Counted from the stretch's first letter, positions 54,396-62,572 are shown. The stretch: 64,000 nt of DNA from an uncultured Bacteroidota bacterium (GCA_902614065.1 CACMJT010000007.1:23525-87524), one strand, 5' to 3'. Numbers and translations are program-made. The notes: generated by a model from the letters alone, not told the origin.

Positions 54396-55785
54396 ATTTC
54401 TCTGCTTGCTCTATTGATTTTTTCAAAGCCCTGATCTTATTATTAACCTCATTCAATTCGTTTATTTTTGATGATTTGGATACAATGCCAGCTCCGGCTT
54501 GAAAAAATAATTTTTTGTTTTTGCTTAAAAAAGATCTAATAATTATAGCATGATTATAACTATAATCAAAACCGATAAAACCAATTGCTCCTCCGTAAAA
54601 TGACCTTTTTGAACTTTCATATTTTTCTATAAGTTGCATTGCCATGTGCTTAGGGGCACCAGTAAGTGTTCCAGCAGGAAAGGTTTCACCAATTATTTTA
54701 TTGTTGTCATATTTTAGTTTTCCAGTGACTTTAGAGACTAAGTGAATTACATGGGAATAAAATTGTATTTCTCTGTCCTTCTCCACTGCAACATTAGTAC
54801 ATGATCTGCTAAGGTCATTCCTTGCTAGGTCAACTAGCATCATGTGCTCACTATTTTCTTTGTTGTCCTCAAATAATTTTATTGCTTTTATTTTATCTTC
54901 TGCATCATTCCCAGTTCTTTTGAAAGTTCCCGCAATGGGATGTATTTCAGCTTTATTTTTATTAATAACTAATTGTGCTTCTGGAGAACTTCCGAATATT
55001 TTAAAGCTGCCATAATCAAAGTAAAATAAATAGGGTGAAGGGTTAATAGACCTTAAATGTCTGTAAACCATAAACTCATCTCCACTGAAACCTTGATAAA
55101 ATTTTCTTGATAAAACTATTTGAAAAACATCACCCCTCATACAATGTTTAATGCCCTTCTCAACCATTTTTTTATAGACTTCATCATTAACATTTGATTC
55201 TAATTTGCCTTTTGTTTTAAACTTGTACTGATTAGTTTTTTTAGACCTTATTAGGTTTTTTATTTTATCAATTGTATTAGTGTCAGTATTGTATGAAATG
55301 ACATGTGCTTCATTATTAAATGTGTTAATCACAATAATGTTTTCGTAAAGCCGGTAATTCATCACTGGAATTTCATCACCCTCATATGAATTTCTAAATT
55401 CTATTTTTTCAAAATACTCAACCGAGCTGTAGCTTTGATATCCAAATATTGCCTTTGTTATGAACTCATTGCTGGAATCTATTTCACATTTTAAATCAAA
55501 TTTTTGCATAAATAATTTTAATTCAGAGAGTAAGTCACAATTTTTATCAATAGATTTTTTTTGTTGTTTCTTATCAGGAAATGATGTTGTAATAACATTA
55601 TTTTTTACATTGAATTCAGCTATAGGATTGCAACATATATAGGCGTAGCTGTTGTCTTTTGCCCCATAATCACTACTTTCTAAAAGAATTGAGTTAGGAT
55701 AATAATCACGAATTTTTAAATAGATGCTGACAGGTGTATCAGTATCCACAATTAATTTTTTGATATTTGCATTAAATCTGTACAT
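54385..55785 (-). CDS. trpE: Anthranilate synthase component I
   Basis: Makes anthranilate from chorismate, the first committed and feedback-inhibited step. 466 residues from the ATG at 55785 (MYRFNANIKK). The N-terminal LLESSDY element is the tryptophan feedback site; catalytic blocks are RGDVFQIVLSRKFYQGF, GSSPEAQLVI, HPIAGTFKRTGND, ARNDLSRSCTNV and the FPAGTLTGAPKHMAM segment. The frame stays open for 11 more codons upstream, but these run through the U-tract and hairpin of an attenuator, so they are not part of the protein. The ATG follows the U-tract directly. Confidence 0.96.
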   Translation of the reverse strand: MYRFNANIKKLIVDTDTPVSIYLKIRDYYPNSILLESSDYGAKDNSYAYICCNPIAEFNVKNNVITTSFPDKKQQKKSIDKNCDLLSELKLFMQKFDLKCEIDSSNEFITKAIFGYQSYSSVEYFEKIEFRNSYEGDEIPVMNYRLYENIIVINTFNNEAHVISYNTDTNTIDKIKNLIRSKKTNQYKFKTKGKLESNVNDEVYKKMVEKGIKHCMRGDVFQIVLSRKFYQGFSGDEFMVYRHLRSINPSPYLFYFDYGSFKIFGSSPEAQLVINKNKAEIHPIAGTFKRTGNDAEDKIKAIKLFEDNKENSEHMMLVDLARNDLSRSCTNVAVEKDREIQFYSHVIHLVSKVTGKLKYDNNKIIGETFPAGTLTGAPKHMAMQLIEKYESSKRSFYGGAIGFIGFDYSYNHAIIIRSFLSKNKKLFFQAGAGIVSKSSKINELNEVNNKIRALKKSIEQAEKYEE

Positions 55786-55815
55786 AAAAAAAAAGACTTG
55801 CCACATTGACAAGTC
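55786..55815 (-). terminator. trp attenuator terminator hairpin
   Basis: On the minus strand, a 21-base hairpin (55815-55795): GACTTGTC pairs with GGCAAGTC (8 bp including one G-U), loop AATGT, followed at once by nine U. The U-tract ends exactly at the trpE ATG. This is a strong intrinsic terminator in front of the first trp gene. Confidence 0.88.
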
Positions 55816-55846
55816 CACAATTAAAAATTAAAAAAAAAATCAATGC
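55803..55846 (-). promoter_or_regulatory. trp antiterminator pairing
   Basis: GCAUUGAU (55846-55839) can pair with GUCAAUGU (55810-55803): six Watson-Crick pairs and two wobbles. The second strand takes part of the left stem and all of the loop of the terminator, so the two structures exclude each other. The first strand starts 10 bases after the leader-peptide stop codon, where a terminating ribosome would cover it. Confidence 0.7.
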
Positions 55847-55856
55847 TGCGCTAGTT

Positions 55857-55898
55857 TTAACTAACTTGCCACCAGATATTTTTTAATAAAATTTTCAC
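55857..55898 (-). CDS. trpL: trp leader peptide (MKILLKNIWWQVS)
   Basis: A 13-codon ORF starting GTG at 55898 and ending TAA, too short for standard gene calling. Codons 9 and 10 are tandem Trp (TGG TGG). It begins four bases after an exact -7 box, so it should be the first thing translated on the trp mRNA, probably without any leader. Ribosome stalling at the Trp codons when charged tRNA-Trp is scarce would leave the downstream antiterminator strand free; completion to the stop would cover it and let the terminator form. No homologue was checked; the tandem Trp codons, position and competing structures are the evidence. Confidence 0.82.
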   Translation of the reverse strand: MKILLKNIWWQVS

Positions 55899-55902
55899 AC
55901 AT

Positions 55903-55910
55903 CAAATATA
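55903..55910 (-). promoter_or_regulatory. -7 promoter box TATATTTG of the trp operon
   Basis: Exact TAnnTTTG on the minus strand, followed by four bases and the GTG of trpL. Expected transcription start is about 55896-55899. No -33 TTG is evident at the usual distance. Confidence 0.7.
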
Positions 55911-55973
55911 GTTATTTTTCATTTATTTTCATATTAAAATTTATTTTTATAAAATTACAAGGTCAATAGAAAG

Positions 55974-56297
55974 ATGAATAACAATTTAGATACTCAAACA
56001 TGGAAAAAAAGGTTATCTGACGATTCTAATTCAATTTGTTTGGATGTTAGAACATCAAATGAACACACGGAATCTCACATTCCAAATTCCCTTAACATCG
56101 ATATTTATGACCCCCCCAGTTTTATGAAAAAAATTAATGATTTAGATCGAACAAAATCATATTTTATTTATTGTAAATCAGGTAAAAGAAGTCAAATGGC
56201 ATGTGAAATTATGCATCAATATGGATTCAATAAATTATTTAATCTTGATGGTGGGATAGAGGACTGGATTAAAAAAGGAAATGAAACAATCAAATAA
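55974..56297 (+). CDS. Single-domain rhodanese-like protein
   Basis: A 107-residue cytoplasmic sulfurtransferase-like protein. LDVRTSNEHTESHIPNSLNIDI is the family entry motif; the active-site loop is YCKSGKRSQMAC with Cys70-type nucleophile, and the end is NLDGGIEDWIKKG. It overlaps the PspC gene by 17 bases, so translation is coupled. The sulfur acceptor is unknown. Confidence 0.9.
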   Translation: MNNNLDTQTWKKRLSDDSNSICLDVRTSNEHTESHIPNSLNIDIYDPPSFMKKINDLDRTKSYFIYCKSGKRSQMACEIMHQYGFNKLFNLDGGIEDWIKKGNETIK

Positions 56298-56508
56298 ACT
56301 AAGATATTTTTTTGAGAAGTACGGTTTTAGGGTTTGCTCAAGACTTGCAGATTTTTTGGGAATCAAGTCAAAAGATGTTCGGCTTTTTTTTATCTACAGC
56401 AGTTTTTTTAGTTTTGGTTTAGGTTTTCTAGTTTATCTTATACTTGCTTTTTGGATGAAATTAAAAGATATGTTATATTCGAAAAGAACTTCAGTATTTG
56501 ATCTCTAA
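56281..56508 (+). CDS. PspC-domain membrane protein
   Basis: A 75-residue protein with the PspC fold: a short amphipathic start and FEKYGFRVCSRLADFLGIKSKDVRLFFIYSSFF, then a second hydrophobic segment GLGFLVYLILAFWMKL. The short flavobacterial members are called PspC-family regulators, but no DNA-binding domain is visible; a membrane-stress role is only by analogy. Confidence 0.85.
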   Translation: MKQSNKLRYFFEKYGFRVCSRLADFLGIKSKDVRLFFIYSSFFSFGLGFLVYLILAFWMKLKDMLYSKRTSVFDL

Positions 56509-56519
56509 AATTATTATTT

Positions 56520-58049
56520 ATGAATTACATAATTGCCCAACTTCTTAATTTAATTAATTATTCCATTTTATCACAAGAAAAGGGATTGGATCAACGTATT
56601 GACGAAGCATTTCAACCCATCTCAGATATATTTAGTGGATTGGTTTTTTTTCCCATTTGGGATCGCCCTTTTGTCATTTATCTGCTAGTTGGTAGTGCTT
56701 TATTTTTCACATTAGTTTTTCTTTTCCCTAACATTAGATACTTCGTTACAGCAATCAATGTAGTAAGAGGTAAGTATGACAATTTAGAAAAAACAGAATC
56801 AGACAGTAAGGATGGTGAGGTATCTCACTTCCAAGCACTTGCTACTGCAGTTTCAGGTACGGTAGGAAATGGAAATATTGCAGGTGTGGCATTAGCAATC
56901 GCACTTGGCGGTCCTGGGGCTACCTTTTGGATGATTGTATGTGGTTTAATTGGTATGTCAACAAAATTTGTTGAATGTACTCTTGGTGTTCACTATCGTG
57001 ATGTTGACAAGGATGGAGTAGTTTATGGTGGACCAATGTATTATTTAACTAAAGGATTAAAAGAGAGAGGTTTTGAAAAATTGGGTAAAGTTGCGGCTGT
57101 AATCTTTGCCATTTGTTGCATTGGTGGATCTTTTGGTGGTGGTAATGCCGCCCAATCCAATCAAGCCGCAATTGTATTAAAGGATCTTTTAGGTTATGAT
57201 TCTACATTTGCAGGAGCAATGATCGGTTTAATTCTAGCAATTTTAGTTGGAATTATTATAATTGGTGGTATAAAAAGAATTGCTTCAGTTACTGAAAAAG
57301 TAGTACCATTTATGGCTCTTCTCTACATAATAGCCTGTTTGTACATAATAGGATCTAACTTTAGTTTTATCGATGATGCCTTTAAATTAATAATAACGGA
57401 AGCATTTAATCCAACTGCAATTGGAGTTGGTTCAACAATTAGCGTTTTAATGATTGGTTTCCAAAGAGCTGCATTTTCAAATGAAGCCGGTGCGGGATCC
57501 GCTTCAATCGCACATTCTGCTGTTAAGACAAAATATGCTGCATCTGAGGGTTTGGTAGCTTTATTGGAACCTTTTATTGATACTGTGGTTATTTGTACAA
57601 TGACTGCATTGGTAATAATTATTTTTAATTTTTCAGGTGCATTCATGTATGGGGGTGAAGGTGGAGTAATGATTGATGGTGTTTTATATGAGGGAGCAGG
57701 AATTACCGCTAAAGCATTTGATCAGTACATCCCCGGCTCTGAATATTTTTTAACTACCGCAGTCGTATTATTTGCTGTTTCTACAATGATTTCATGGTCA
57801 TATTACGGAATACAGTCATGGAAATATCTTTTTGGAAAGGGTAAATTAGCTGATATGGTCTATAAACTTATGTTTTTAGCTTTCATAGTTATTGGTTCTG
57901 CTGCAAGCATGAATTCAATTTGGGCCTTCTCCGACGCAATGATTTTTGCAATGGTCTTCCCTAATATGATTGGTCTTTATTTCTTATTCCCGGTTGTTAG
58001 AGAACAATTAAACAAATATTTAAGTGTAATTAAAGAAGCTAAAGTTTAA
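56520..58049 (+). CDS. Alanine/glycine:cation symporter (AGCS family)
   Basis: A 509-residue inner-membrane importer that uses Na+ or H+ to take up alanine or glycine. About 10-11 membrane helices. Hallmarks: ALATAVSGTVGNGNIAGVALAIALGGPGATFWMIVCGLIGMSTKFVECTLGVHYR, GSFGGGNAAQSNQ, and FQRAAFSNEAGAGSASIAHSA. Eleven bases after the PspC gene and upstream of an acyl-CoA dehydrogenase. With NhaD nearby a sodium gradient is the likelier driver (inference). Confidence 0.93.
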   Translation: MNYIIAQLLNLINYSILSQEKGLDQRIDEAFQPISDIFSGLVFFPIWDRPFVIYLLVGSALFFTLVFLFPNIRYFVTAINVVRGKYDNLEKTESDSKDGEVSHFQALATAVSGTVGNGNIAGVALAIALGGPGATFWMIVCGLIGMSTKFVECTLGVHYRDVDKDGVVYGGPMYYLTKGLKERGFEKLGKVAAVIFAICCIGGSFGGGNAAQSNQAAIVLKDLLGYDSTFAGAMIGLILAILVGIIIIGGIKRIASVTEKVVPFMALLYIIACLYIIGSNFSFIDDAFKLIITEAFNPTAIGVGSTISVLMIGFQRAAFSNEAGAGSASIAHSAVKTKYAASEGLVALLEPFIDTVVICTMTALVIIIFNFSGAFMYGGEGGVMIDGVLYEGAGITAKAFDQYIPGSEYFLTTAVVLFAVSTMISWSYYGIQSWKYLFGKGKLADMVYKLMFLAFIVIGSAASMNSIWAFSDAMIFAMVFPNMIGLYFLFPVVREQLNKYLSVIKEAKV

Positions 58050-58066
58050 TTTGGCATTCAATTTGT

Positions 58067-58074
58067 AAAATTTG
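58067..58074 (+). promoter_or_regulatory. -7-like box AAAATTTG
   Basis: TTTG with an imperfect upstream TA (TA-AAA-TTTG, one base longer than consensus), four bases before the ATG at 58079. Same geometry as at trpL, pyrE and 1506. Confidence 0.4.
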
Positions 58075-58078
58075 TGAT

Positions 58079-59233
58079 ATGAGTATTAGTACTAAAACAA
58101 GAGTTCAAAGTTCAATTAGTTTAATTCGTGAAAGTGCAAGAGATTTTGCATTGCAATACATTAAGCCTTATGTGATGGATTGGGATGAAAGTCAACATTT
58201 TCCCAAAGAGGTTTTACAAAAAGCTGGTGAGTATGGTTTTATGGGTATTTTAGTTCCAGAGGAATTTGGAGGCTCAGGACTCGGTTATCACGAATATGTA
58301 GCTATCATTGATGAGATTTCTAGGGTTGATCCCTCAATCGGTTTGTCAATAGCTGCTCATAACTCATTGTGTACTAATCATATACTTAAGTTTGGTTCAA
58401 GTGACCAACATAAAAAATACTTAAAACTGCTAGCCTCTGGTAAAATGATAGGTGCTTGGGCATTAACAGAGCCCAACACTGGATCTGACTCCGGCAAAAT
58501 GGCATCAACAGCTGTAAAAAAGGGAAATAAATGGATTTTAAATGGTACTAAAAATTTTATAACTCATGGTAAATCTGGTGATTTAGCCGTTGCTATTTTT
58601 AGAACTGGACCTGTTGGTGAGAAAAATAATTCGACAGCTTTTATTATCGAAAGAGGTAATATTGGCCTAAGCTCCGGTAAAAAAGAGAATAAATTGGGAA
58701 TGAGAGCATCCGAAACAGCTGAAATGATTTTTTCAGACTGTATCATTGATGACTCCAACAGACTTGGAGAGGTTGGAGATGGATTTAAACAATCAATGAA
58801 AATTTTGGATGGAGGAAGAATTTCGATTGCTGCCTTGTCTTTAGGAATTGCTAATGGTGCCTACAAATCAGCATTAAAGTATTCACAAGAAAGGGTTCAA
58901 TTTGGGAAATCTATTAGCTCTTTTCAGGCCATATCATTTAAATTAGCTGAAATGGCTACAGAAATTCAAGCCTCAGAGCTTTTGACTGAAAAAGCTTGTG
59001 ATGCAATTATGGCCTCCGAGCCTGTAACCAAGTTAAGTGCGATGTGTAAACTCCACTCATCAGAACTTTGCGTAAAAGTTGCAAATGATTCCGTTCAAAT
59101 TTTTGGAGGTTATGGGTACATTAAAGACTTTCCTGTTGAAAAGTTTTTAAGGGACTCCAAGCTATGTACAATAGGAGAGGGTACAAGTGAAATTCAAAAG
59201 CTGGTTATCTCTAGAAAAATTTTATCTAAATAA
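58079..59233 (+). CDS. Acyl-CoA dehydrogenase
   Basis: FAD enzyme introducing the 2,3 double bond of acyl-CoA. 384 residues. FAD/substrate motifs: GAWALTEPNTGSDSGKMASTA, NGTKNFITHG, RERVQFGKSI-like SQERVQFGKSISSFQA, QIFGGYGYIKDFPVEKFLRDSK, and the catalytic Glu in CTIGEGTSEIQKLVISRKIL. The position of this Glu matches the short/branched-chain group; chain-length preference is not resolvable. It is 30 bases downstream of the symporter. Confidence 0.94.
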   Translation: MSISTKTRVQSSISLIRESARDFALQYIKPYVMDWDESQHFPKEVLQKAGEYGFMGILVPEEFGGSGLGYHEYVAIIDEISRVDPSIGLSIAAHNSLCTNHILKFGSSDQHKKYLKLLASGKMIGAWALTEPNTGSDSGKMASTAVKKGNKWILNGTKNFITHGKSGDLAVAIFRTGPVGEKNNSTAFIIERGNIGLSSGKKENKLGMRASETAEMIFSDCIIDDSNRLGEVGDGFKQSMKILDGGRISIAALSLGIANGAYKSALKYSQERVQFGKSISSFQAISFKLAEMATEIQASELLTEKACDAIMASEPVTKLSAMCKLHSSELCVKVANDSVQIFGGYGYIKDFPVEKFLRDSKLCTIGEGTSEIQKLVISRKILSK

Positions 59234-59256
59234 ATCTAATATTTCCTCATAAATGT

Positions 59257-59264
59257 TATATTTG
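59257..59264 (+). promoter_or_regulatory. -7 promoter box TATATTTG of rpsU
   Basis: Exact TAnnTTTG, 21 bases upstream of the rpsU ATG; the short leader is AC-rich with no Shine-Dalgarno. Confidence 0.65.
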
Positions 59265-59285
59265 CTGCGCTAAACAATAAAGCAC

Positions 59286-59480
59286 ATGCTAATTATACCA
59301 GTAAAAGAAGGGGAAAGTATTGATAAAGCTCTTAAGAGATTTAAGAGAAAGTTTGACCGTACAGGTAAATTAAAATCATTACGTGAAAGACAGGCTTACA
59401 CAAAGCCCTCTGTCAGACATCGTGATAAACTCATCAAAGCTGCCCACGTACAAAGACTTAAAGATTTAGCTAACCAATAA
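59286..59480 (+). CDS. rpsU: 30S ribosomal protein S21
   Basis: 64 residues, normal for Bacteroidota. VKEGESIDKALKRFKRKFDRTGKLKSLRERQAY is diagnostic. In Bacteroidota S21 is thought to help hide the 16S anti-Shine-Dalgarno, in keeping with the lack of such sites in this window (family knowledge). Followed by xerC, the usual order. Confidence 0.97.
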   Translation: MLIIPVKEGESIDKALKRFKRKFDRTGKLKSLRERQAYTKPSVRHRDKLIKAAHVQRLKDLANQ

Positions 59481-59522
59481 AATTTTATAATCATTATTTT
59501 TGTCTGATACATTTTGTATTCT

Positions 59523-60380
59523 ATGTATCTCGATAAATATTTAGACTATTTGAGTTTTGAGAAGAAATACTCTGTTAATACCTTAGAGTCATATAAAAAC
59601 GATGTTCAGGGTTTTTTAACCTTTTTAAAAAAAAATAGTACTCCAATAAACAATGATTTAAATTACTCGTTCATCAGACAATGGATTGTTGAATTATCTG
59701 AAAAAAGAATATCTCCAATAACAATAAATAGAAAAATATCTTCATTAAAATCATATTTTAACTTTTTAATTAGGACAGGTAGTATTAATAAATCTCCACT
59801 AAAAGGTCATAGGAATTTAAAGACCAAGAGTAAGATAGTAGAACCCTTTACAGAGAAAGAAATTGAAAAAATTTTTCAAAACTTCAAAAATGATGGAATT
59901 AATGACAGAGATCAGTTGGTAATTGAAGTGTTATATTCAACTGGAATTCGACGAGAGGAGTTAATTAATATAAAAGTTTCCGATATTAATTTTGAAAATC
60001 AGTTGATAAAAGTAAAAGGTAAAAGAAATAAAGAAAGACTAGTACCTATTTTACCAACCTTAAAAAATTCAATTCAAAAATACTTATCGAAAAATAGTTC
60101 TAAATACCTTTTTTTCTCGAAGGATGGTGGTAAGATAAGCAAGTCAACTGTTTATAGAATTATAAATCGATACTTCAGAAAAGTTTCTACGAAAGTTAAA
60201 CTTAGTCCTCATGTTCTTAGACATACATTTGCTACACATCTTTTGAATAACGGAGCGGATATTAATTCTATTAAGGAGATTCTTGGTCACAGTTCTTTGT
60301 CATCAACTCAAATTTATACAAAAATAAAGATGCCAAAAATAATTAGTGATTATAGGAAAAGTCATCCCAGAGAAATTTAA
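59523..60380 (+). CDS. xerC: Tyrosine recombinase XerC-type
   Basis: Site-specific recombinase that resolves chromosome dimers at dif. 285 residues from the ATG at 59523. N-terminal SAM-like domain (YLSFEKKYSVNTLESYKNDVQGFL); catalytic Arg143 in TGIRREEL, Lys167 in KGKRNKERL, His230/Arg233 in HVLRHTFATHLL, His256 in LGHSSL, and Tyr265 in STQIYTKI. A TTG three codons upstream lies inside a TACATTTTG promoter-like run, so the ATG is preferred. Abuts the convergent PH-domain gene. Confidence 0.93.
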   Translation: MYLDKYLDYLSFEKKYSVNTLESYKNDVQGFLTFLKKNSTPINNDLNYSFIRQWIVELSEKRISPITINRKISSLKSYFNFLIRTGSINKSPLKGHRNLKTKSKIVEPFTEKEIEKIFQNFKNDGINDRDQLVIEVLYSTGIRREELINIKVSDINFENQLIKVKGKRNKERLVPILPTLKNSIQKYLSKNSSKYLFFSKDGGKISKSTVYRIINRYFRKVSTKVKLSPHVLRHTFATHLLNNGADINSIKEILGHSSLSSTQIYTKIKMPKIISDYRKSHPREI

Positions 60381-61871
60381 TTACATCCACCTTTTTTTGG
60401 ATGTCTCAACATTATACATCACATTATTTGTTATTTTTTTTAATATTTCATAATTACATGTTGTAATGTATGACATACCACCTGCAGTGAGTAATATTAT
60501 GCTACCCAAATTAAATTTCTTGTGCCAAAAAGCTTGATAAAGCATAACAGACTGGATTTTATAACTTTCGATCGTTTTGGTTTTAATATCCCAAAATCCT
60601 GATTGAATTCTGATGAAATTTTTGGAGTAGTAAAGTATACTGTTTTTGTAAAATCTCCACGCTGCGAATGCTGAAATAATAAAATAAAATATGCAAAAAT
60701 TTAAAAAGTACGTGTTGTTTAAGAATGATACATTTTCATATAAAATAATAAATATGATTGTTGGGAGTATTGCAAAAAAAGAAAGGTTAATTAAAAATTT
60801 TCTAATACTGGGTCTAACAGCAATCTCACCATCAACCTTATTGTCATAAATTATATCAAATAATTTATCCATTTGTTCATTTGAACATCCAGGGACATCT
60901 ACAATATTTCTTCTGTTTGGGGCAGCTACATGCATACTTGAAGCTTGACTAATTCTTACGTTGCGCAGATTGATCTTCTTTTGAATCCAGTTTTGTGTGG
61001 AACGAAATTCCTGTACTTTAATTGGAGATAAAAGAATAGACTTTGTTTGAATCAAACCATACTTTACTTCTAGATTTTGTAATTTTTTAAAAGCTTTATA
61101 CCCATAATATTTAATTAGAGTAAGACAAAGATTGACCATCAAAACTATATATATTGCAACAAATGTGATGATAGAAACGGCTAATAAATTAAAATCAGTT
61201 TCATAATAAAAATCGACAACTGCAGGTGCATAATCAATTTCTAAATCATTCAACATGGCAAGCCCGGCAAAAAATAAAGCGATTATTGCTCCAAGTGTCT
61301 CAAAATACCGTGATGTCAAGCCTGTTTTAACCAGTGTAAGCAAATCAATTTCTAATGACTCACCTGATTTTTTAATATCTATACTATCATCAATATTTTT
61401 TGAAGTAATTTTTTTAATTGTCTCTGAAATTTGTTTGAAATCCTCTGCAACTTCCCTTGAAACTGCTTTAATATCAACCTCAGTATCTTTTGAACCCGCT
61501 GTGTCCATTTGAATTTCATATAGGCTGAAAACCTTATGAATTATATTTTGATTTATGTTTACCTGTTGAATTTTTTCAAATGGTACAGATAACTTTGTTT
61601 TCTTTAACCACCCCTTTTTTACTAAAAATTCAGATTTTTCAAAGTCAAAACTATATTCGAAATAATAATATTGGATGTAAGCATATATGGACAAAAAGAA
61701 TACAAATACAAGAGATACAATAACAAATACCAATAAATCAAAACCAGTGGGAACAAGAATAAATAGGAAGTTTACAGCATTCTTTCTGATTGAGTCGAAC
61801 AAAAAAACCAAAGCACCAACTTTAGACTGCTTTCTGTAAACGGAATACTTATCAATTATTTCTTTATTCAC
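60381..61871 (-). CDS. PH-domain membrane protein (YdbT-like)
   Basis: A 496-residue protein with three bacterial PH-like domains, each after membrane helices: VPFEKIQQVNINQNIIHKVFSLYEIQMDTAGS near 95-127, the second near LSPIKVQEFRSTQNWIQKK, the third near TIESYKIQSVMLYQAFWHKKFNLGSIILLTAGG. Six or so hydrophobic segments. It pairs with the smaller YdbS-like gene upstream (4-base overlap). Function is unknown; in Bacillus relatives influence antimicrobial sensitivity. Confidence 0.86.
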   Translation of the reverse strand: MNKEIIDKYSVYRKQSKVGALVFLFDSIRKNAVNFLFILVPTGFDLLVFVIVSLVFVFFLSIYAYIQYYYFEYSFDFEKSEFLVKKGWLKKTKLSVPFEKIQQVNINQNIIHKVFSLYEIQMDTAGSKDTEVDIKAVSREVAEDFKQISETIKKITSKNIDDSIDIKKSGESLEIDLLTLVKTGLTSRYFETLGAIIALFFAGLAMLNDLEIDYAPAVVDFYYETDFNLLAVSIITFVAIYIVLMVNLCLTLIKYYGYKAFKKLQNLEVKYGLIQTKSILLSPIKVQEFRSTQNWIQKKINLRNVRISQASSMHVAAPNRRNIVDVPGCSNEQMDKLFDIIYDNKVDGEIAVRPSIRKFLINLSFFAILPTIIFIILYENVSFLNNTYFLNFCIFYFIISAFAAWRFYKNSILYYSKNFIRIQSGFWDIKTKTIESYKIQSVMLYQAFWHKKFNLGSIILLTAGGMSYITTCNYEILKKITNNVMYNVETSKKRWM

Positions 61872-62401
61872 TTTTTGTCAATTTTTTCAATTTTTTCCGA
61901 AACAAAAGTTTTGAAATTTTGAGCTGTTTCAAGTTTTAAACCTTTTATATTGATATCAGTAGTTGCTCCTCCAGCTGTATAAAATTGAAGGGAAGCCAAA
62001 CCATACATCCTAGAAAAAAGTCCTTGATGAAGGGCAATATGTTGAATTCGATTAAATGGGATTAATACATTGGTGTGGTAAATGACTCCATACTTATAAA
62101 TTACATCATGATCTCTAAAAACGTAGCTTCTTCTTTTGAAACTCATTATGTAATAAATAATTATAAGTAACCAGAAAATAAAATACAGTCCTAAAGAAAT
62201 TTCAAAAAAAATTCCCTTGTTGTATAGTTCGAAACTAGCTACTATGATAATTAGTATGATAGAGACTATTGAAAAAGTAAAGAATAGGTTTGTGTAAATA
62301 ACTTTCAAATAGTCTTTTTCAAGTTGGGTTGTTTCTACATTTTCAAATTCAGGAATTTGGTCTAAAAAAACAGCACCATTTTCAAATTTTATTTTTGGCA
62401 T
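61868..62401 (-). CDS. PH-domain membrane protein (YdbS-like)
   Basis: A 177-residue protein with two central membrane helices (IYTNLFFTFSIVSIILIIIVASF and GIFFEISLGLYFIFWLLIIIYYI) and one PH domain (VIYHTNVLIPFNRIQHIALHQGLFSRMYGLASLQFYTAGGATTDINIKGL). Paired with the larger YdbT-like gene, and the first gene of that two-gene unit. It stands where flavobacteria often have hpf/raiA next to the tRNA array. Confidence 0.86.
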   Translation of the reverse strand: MPKIKFENGAVFLDQIPEFENVETTQLEKDYLKVIYTNLFFTFSIVSIILIIIVASFELYNKGIFFEISLGLYFIFWLLIIIYYIMSFKRRSYVFRDHDVIYKYGVIYHTNVLIPFNRIQHIALHQGLFSRMYGLASLQFYTAGGATTDINIKGLKLETAQNFKTFVSEKIEKIDKK

Positions 62402-62473
62402 TTTGGTAATTTATAGAAAAGTTGAACAAAAATTAACTAAACATTAAAGTTAAATTTTTTCGATTAAATTATA

Positions 62474-62481
62474 TACATTTG
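62474..62481 (+). promoter_or_regulatory. -7 promoter box TACATTTG of the tRNA array
   Basis: Exact TAnnTTTG, twelve bases upstream of the first tRNA. It would give one transcript for all four tRNAs. Confidence 0.65.
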
Positions 62482-62493
62482 CAGTCCTAAATC

Positions 62494-62567
62494 GCCGATG
62501 TAGCTCAGCTGGCTAGAGCAGCTGATTTGTAATCAGCAGGTCGTGGGTTCGAGTCCCTCCATCGGCT
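62494..62567 (+). tRNA. tRNA-Thr (anticodon TGT)
   Basis: 74 bases. Acceptor GCCGATG with CATCGGC, discriminator T. Anticodon arm GCTGA-TTTGTAA-TCAGC gives TGT. No encoded CCA. Confidence 0.95.
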
Positions 62568-62572
62568 CTTTA

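Noticed and set aside
55786..55818. An 11-codon upstream extension of trpE
   Set aside because: It reads through the attenuator U-tract (Phe run) and hairpin and has no counterpart in TrpE proteins.
55858..55902. Alternative leader ORF MCENFIKKYLVAS from the ATG at 55902
   Set aside because: It starts directly against the -7 box, upstream of the likely transcription start, and has no Trp codons; the overlapping GTG ORF has two in tandem.
55819..55973. Trp-sensing riboswitch or T-box upstream of trpE
   Set aside because: No T-box specifier or TGG discriminator architecture; the leader peptide with Trp codons explains the region.
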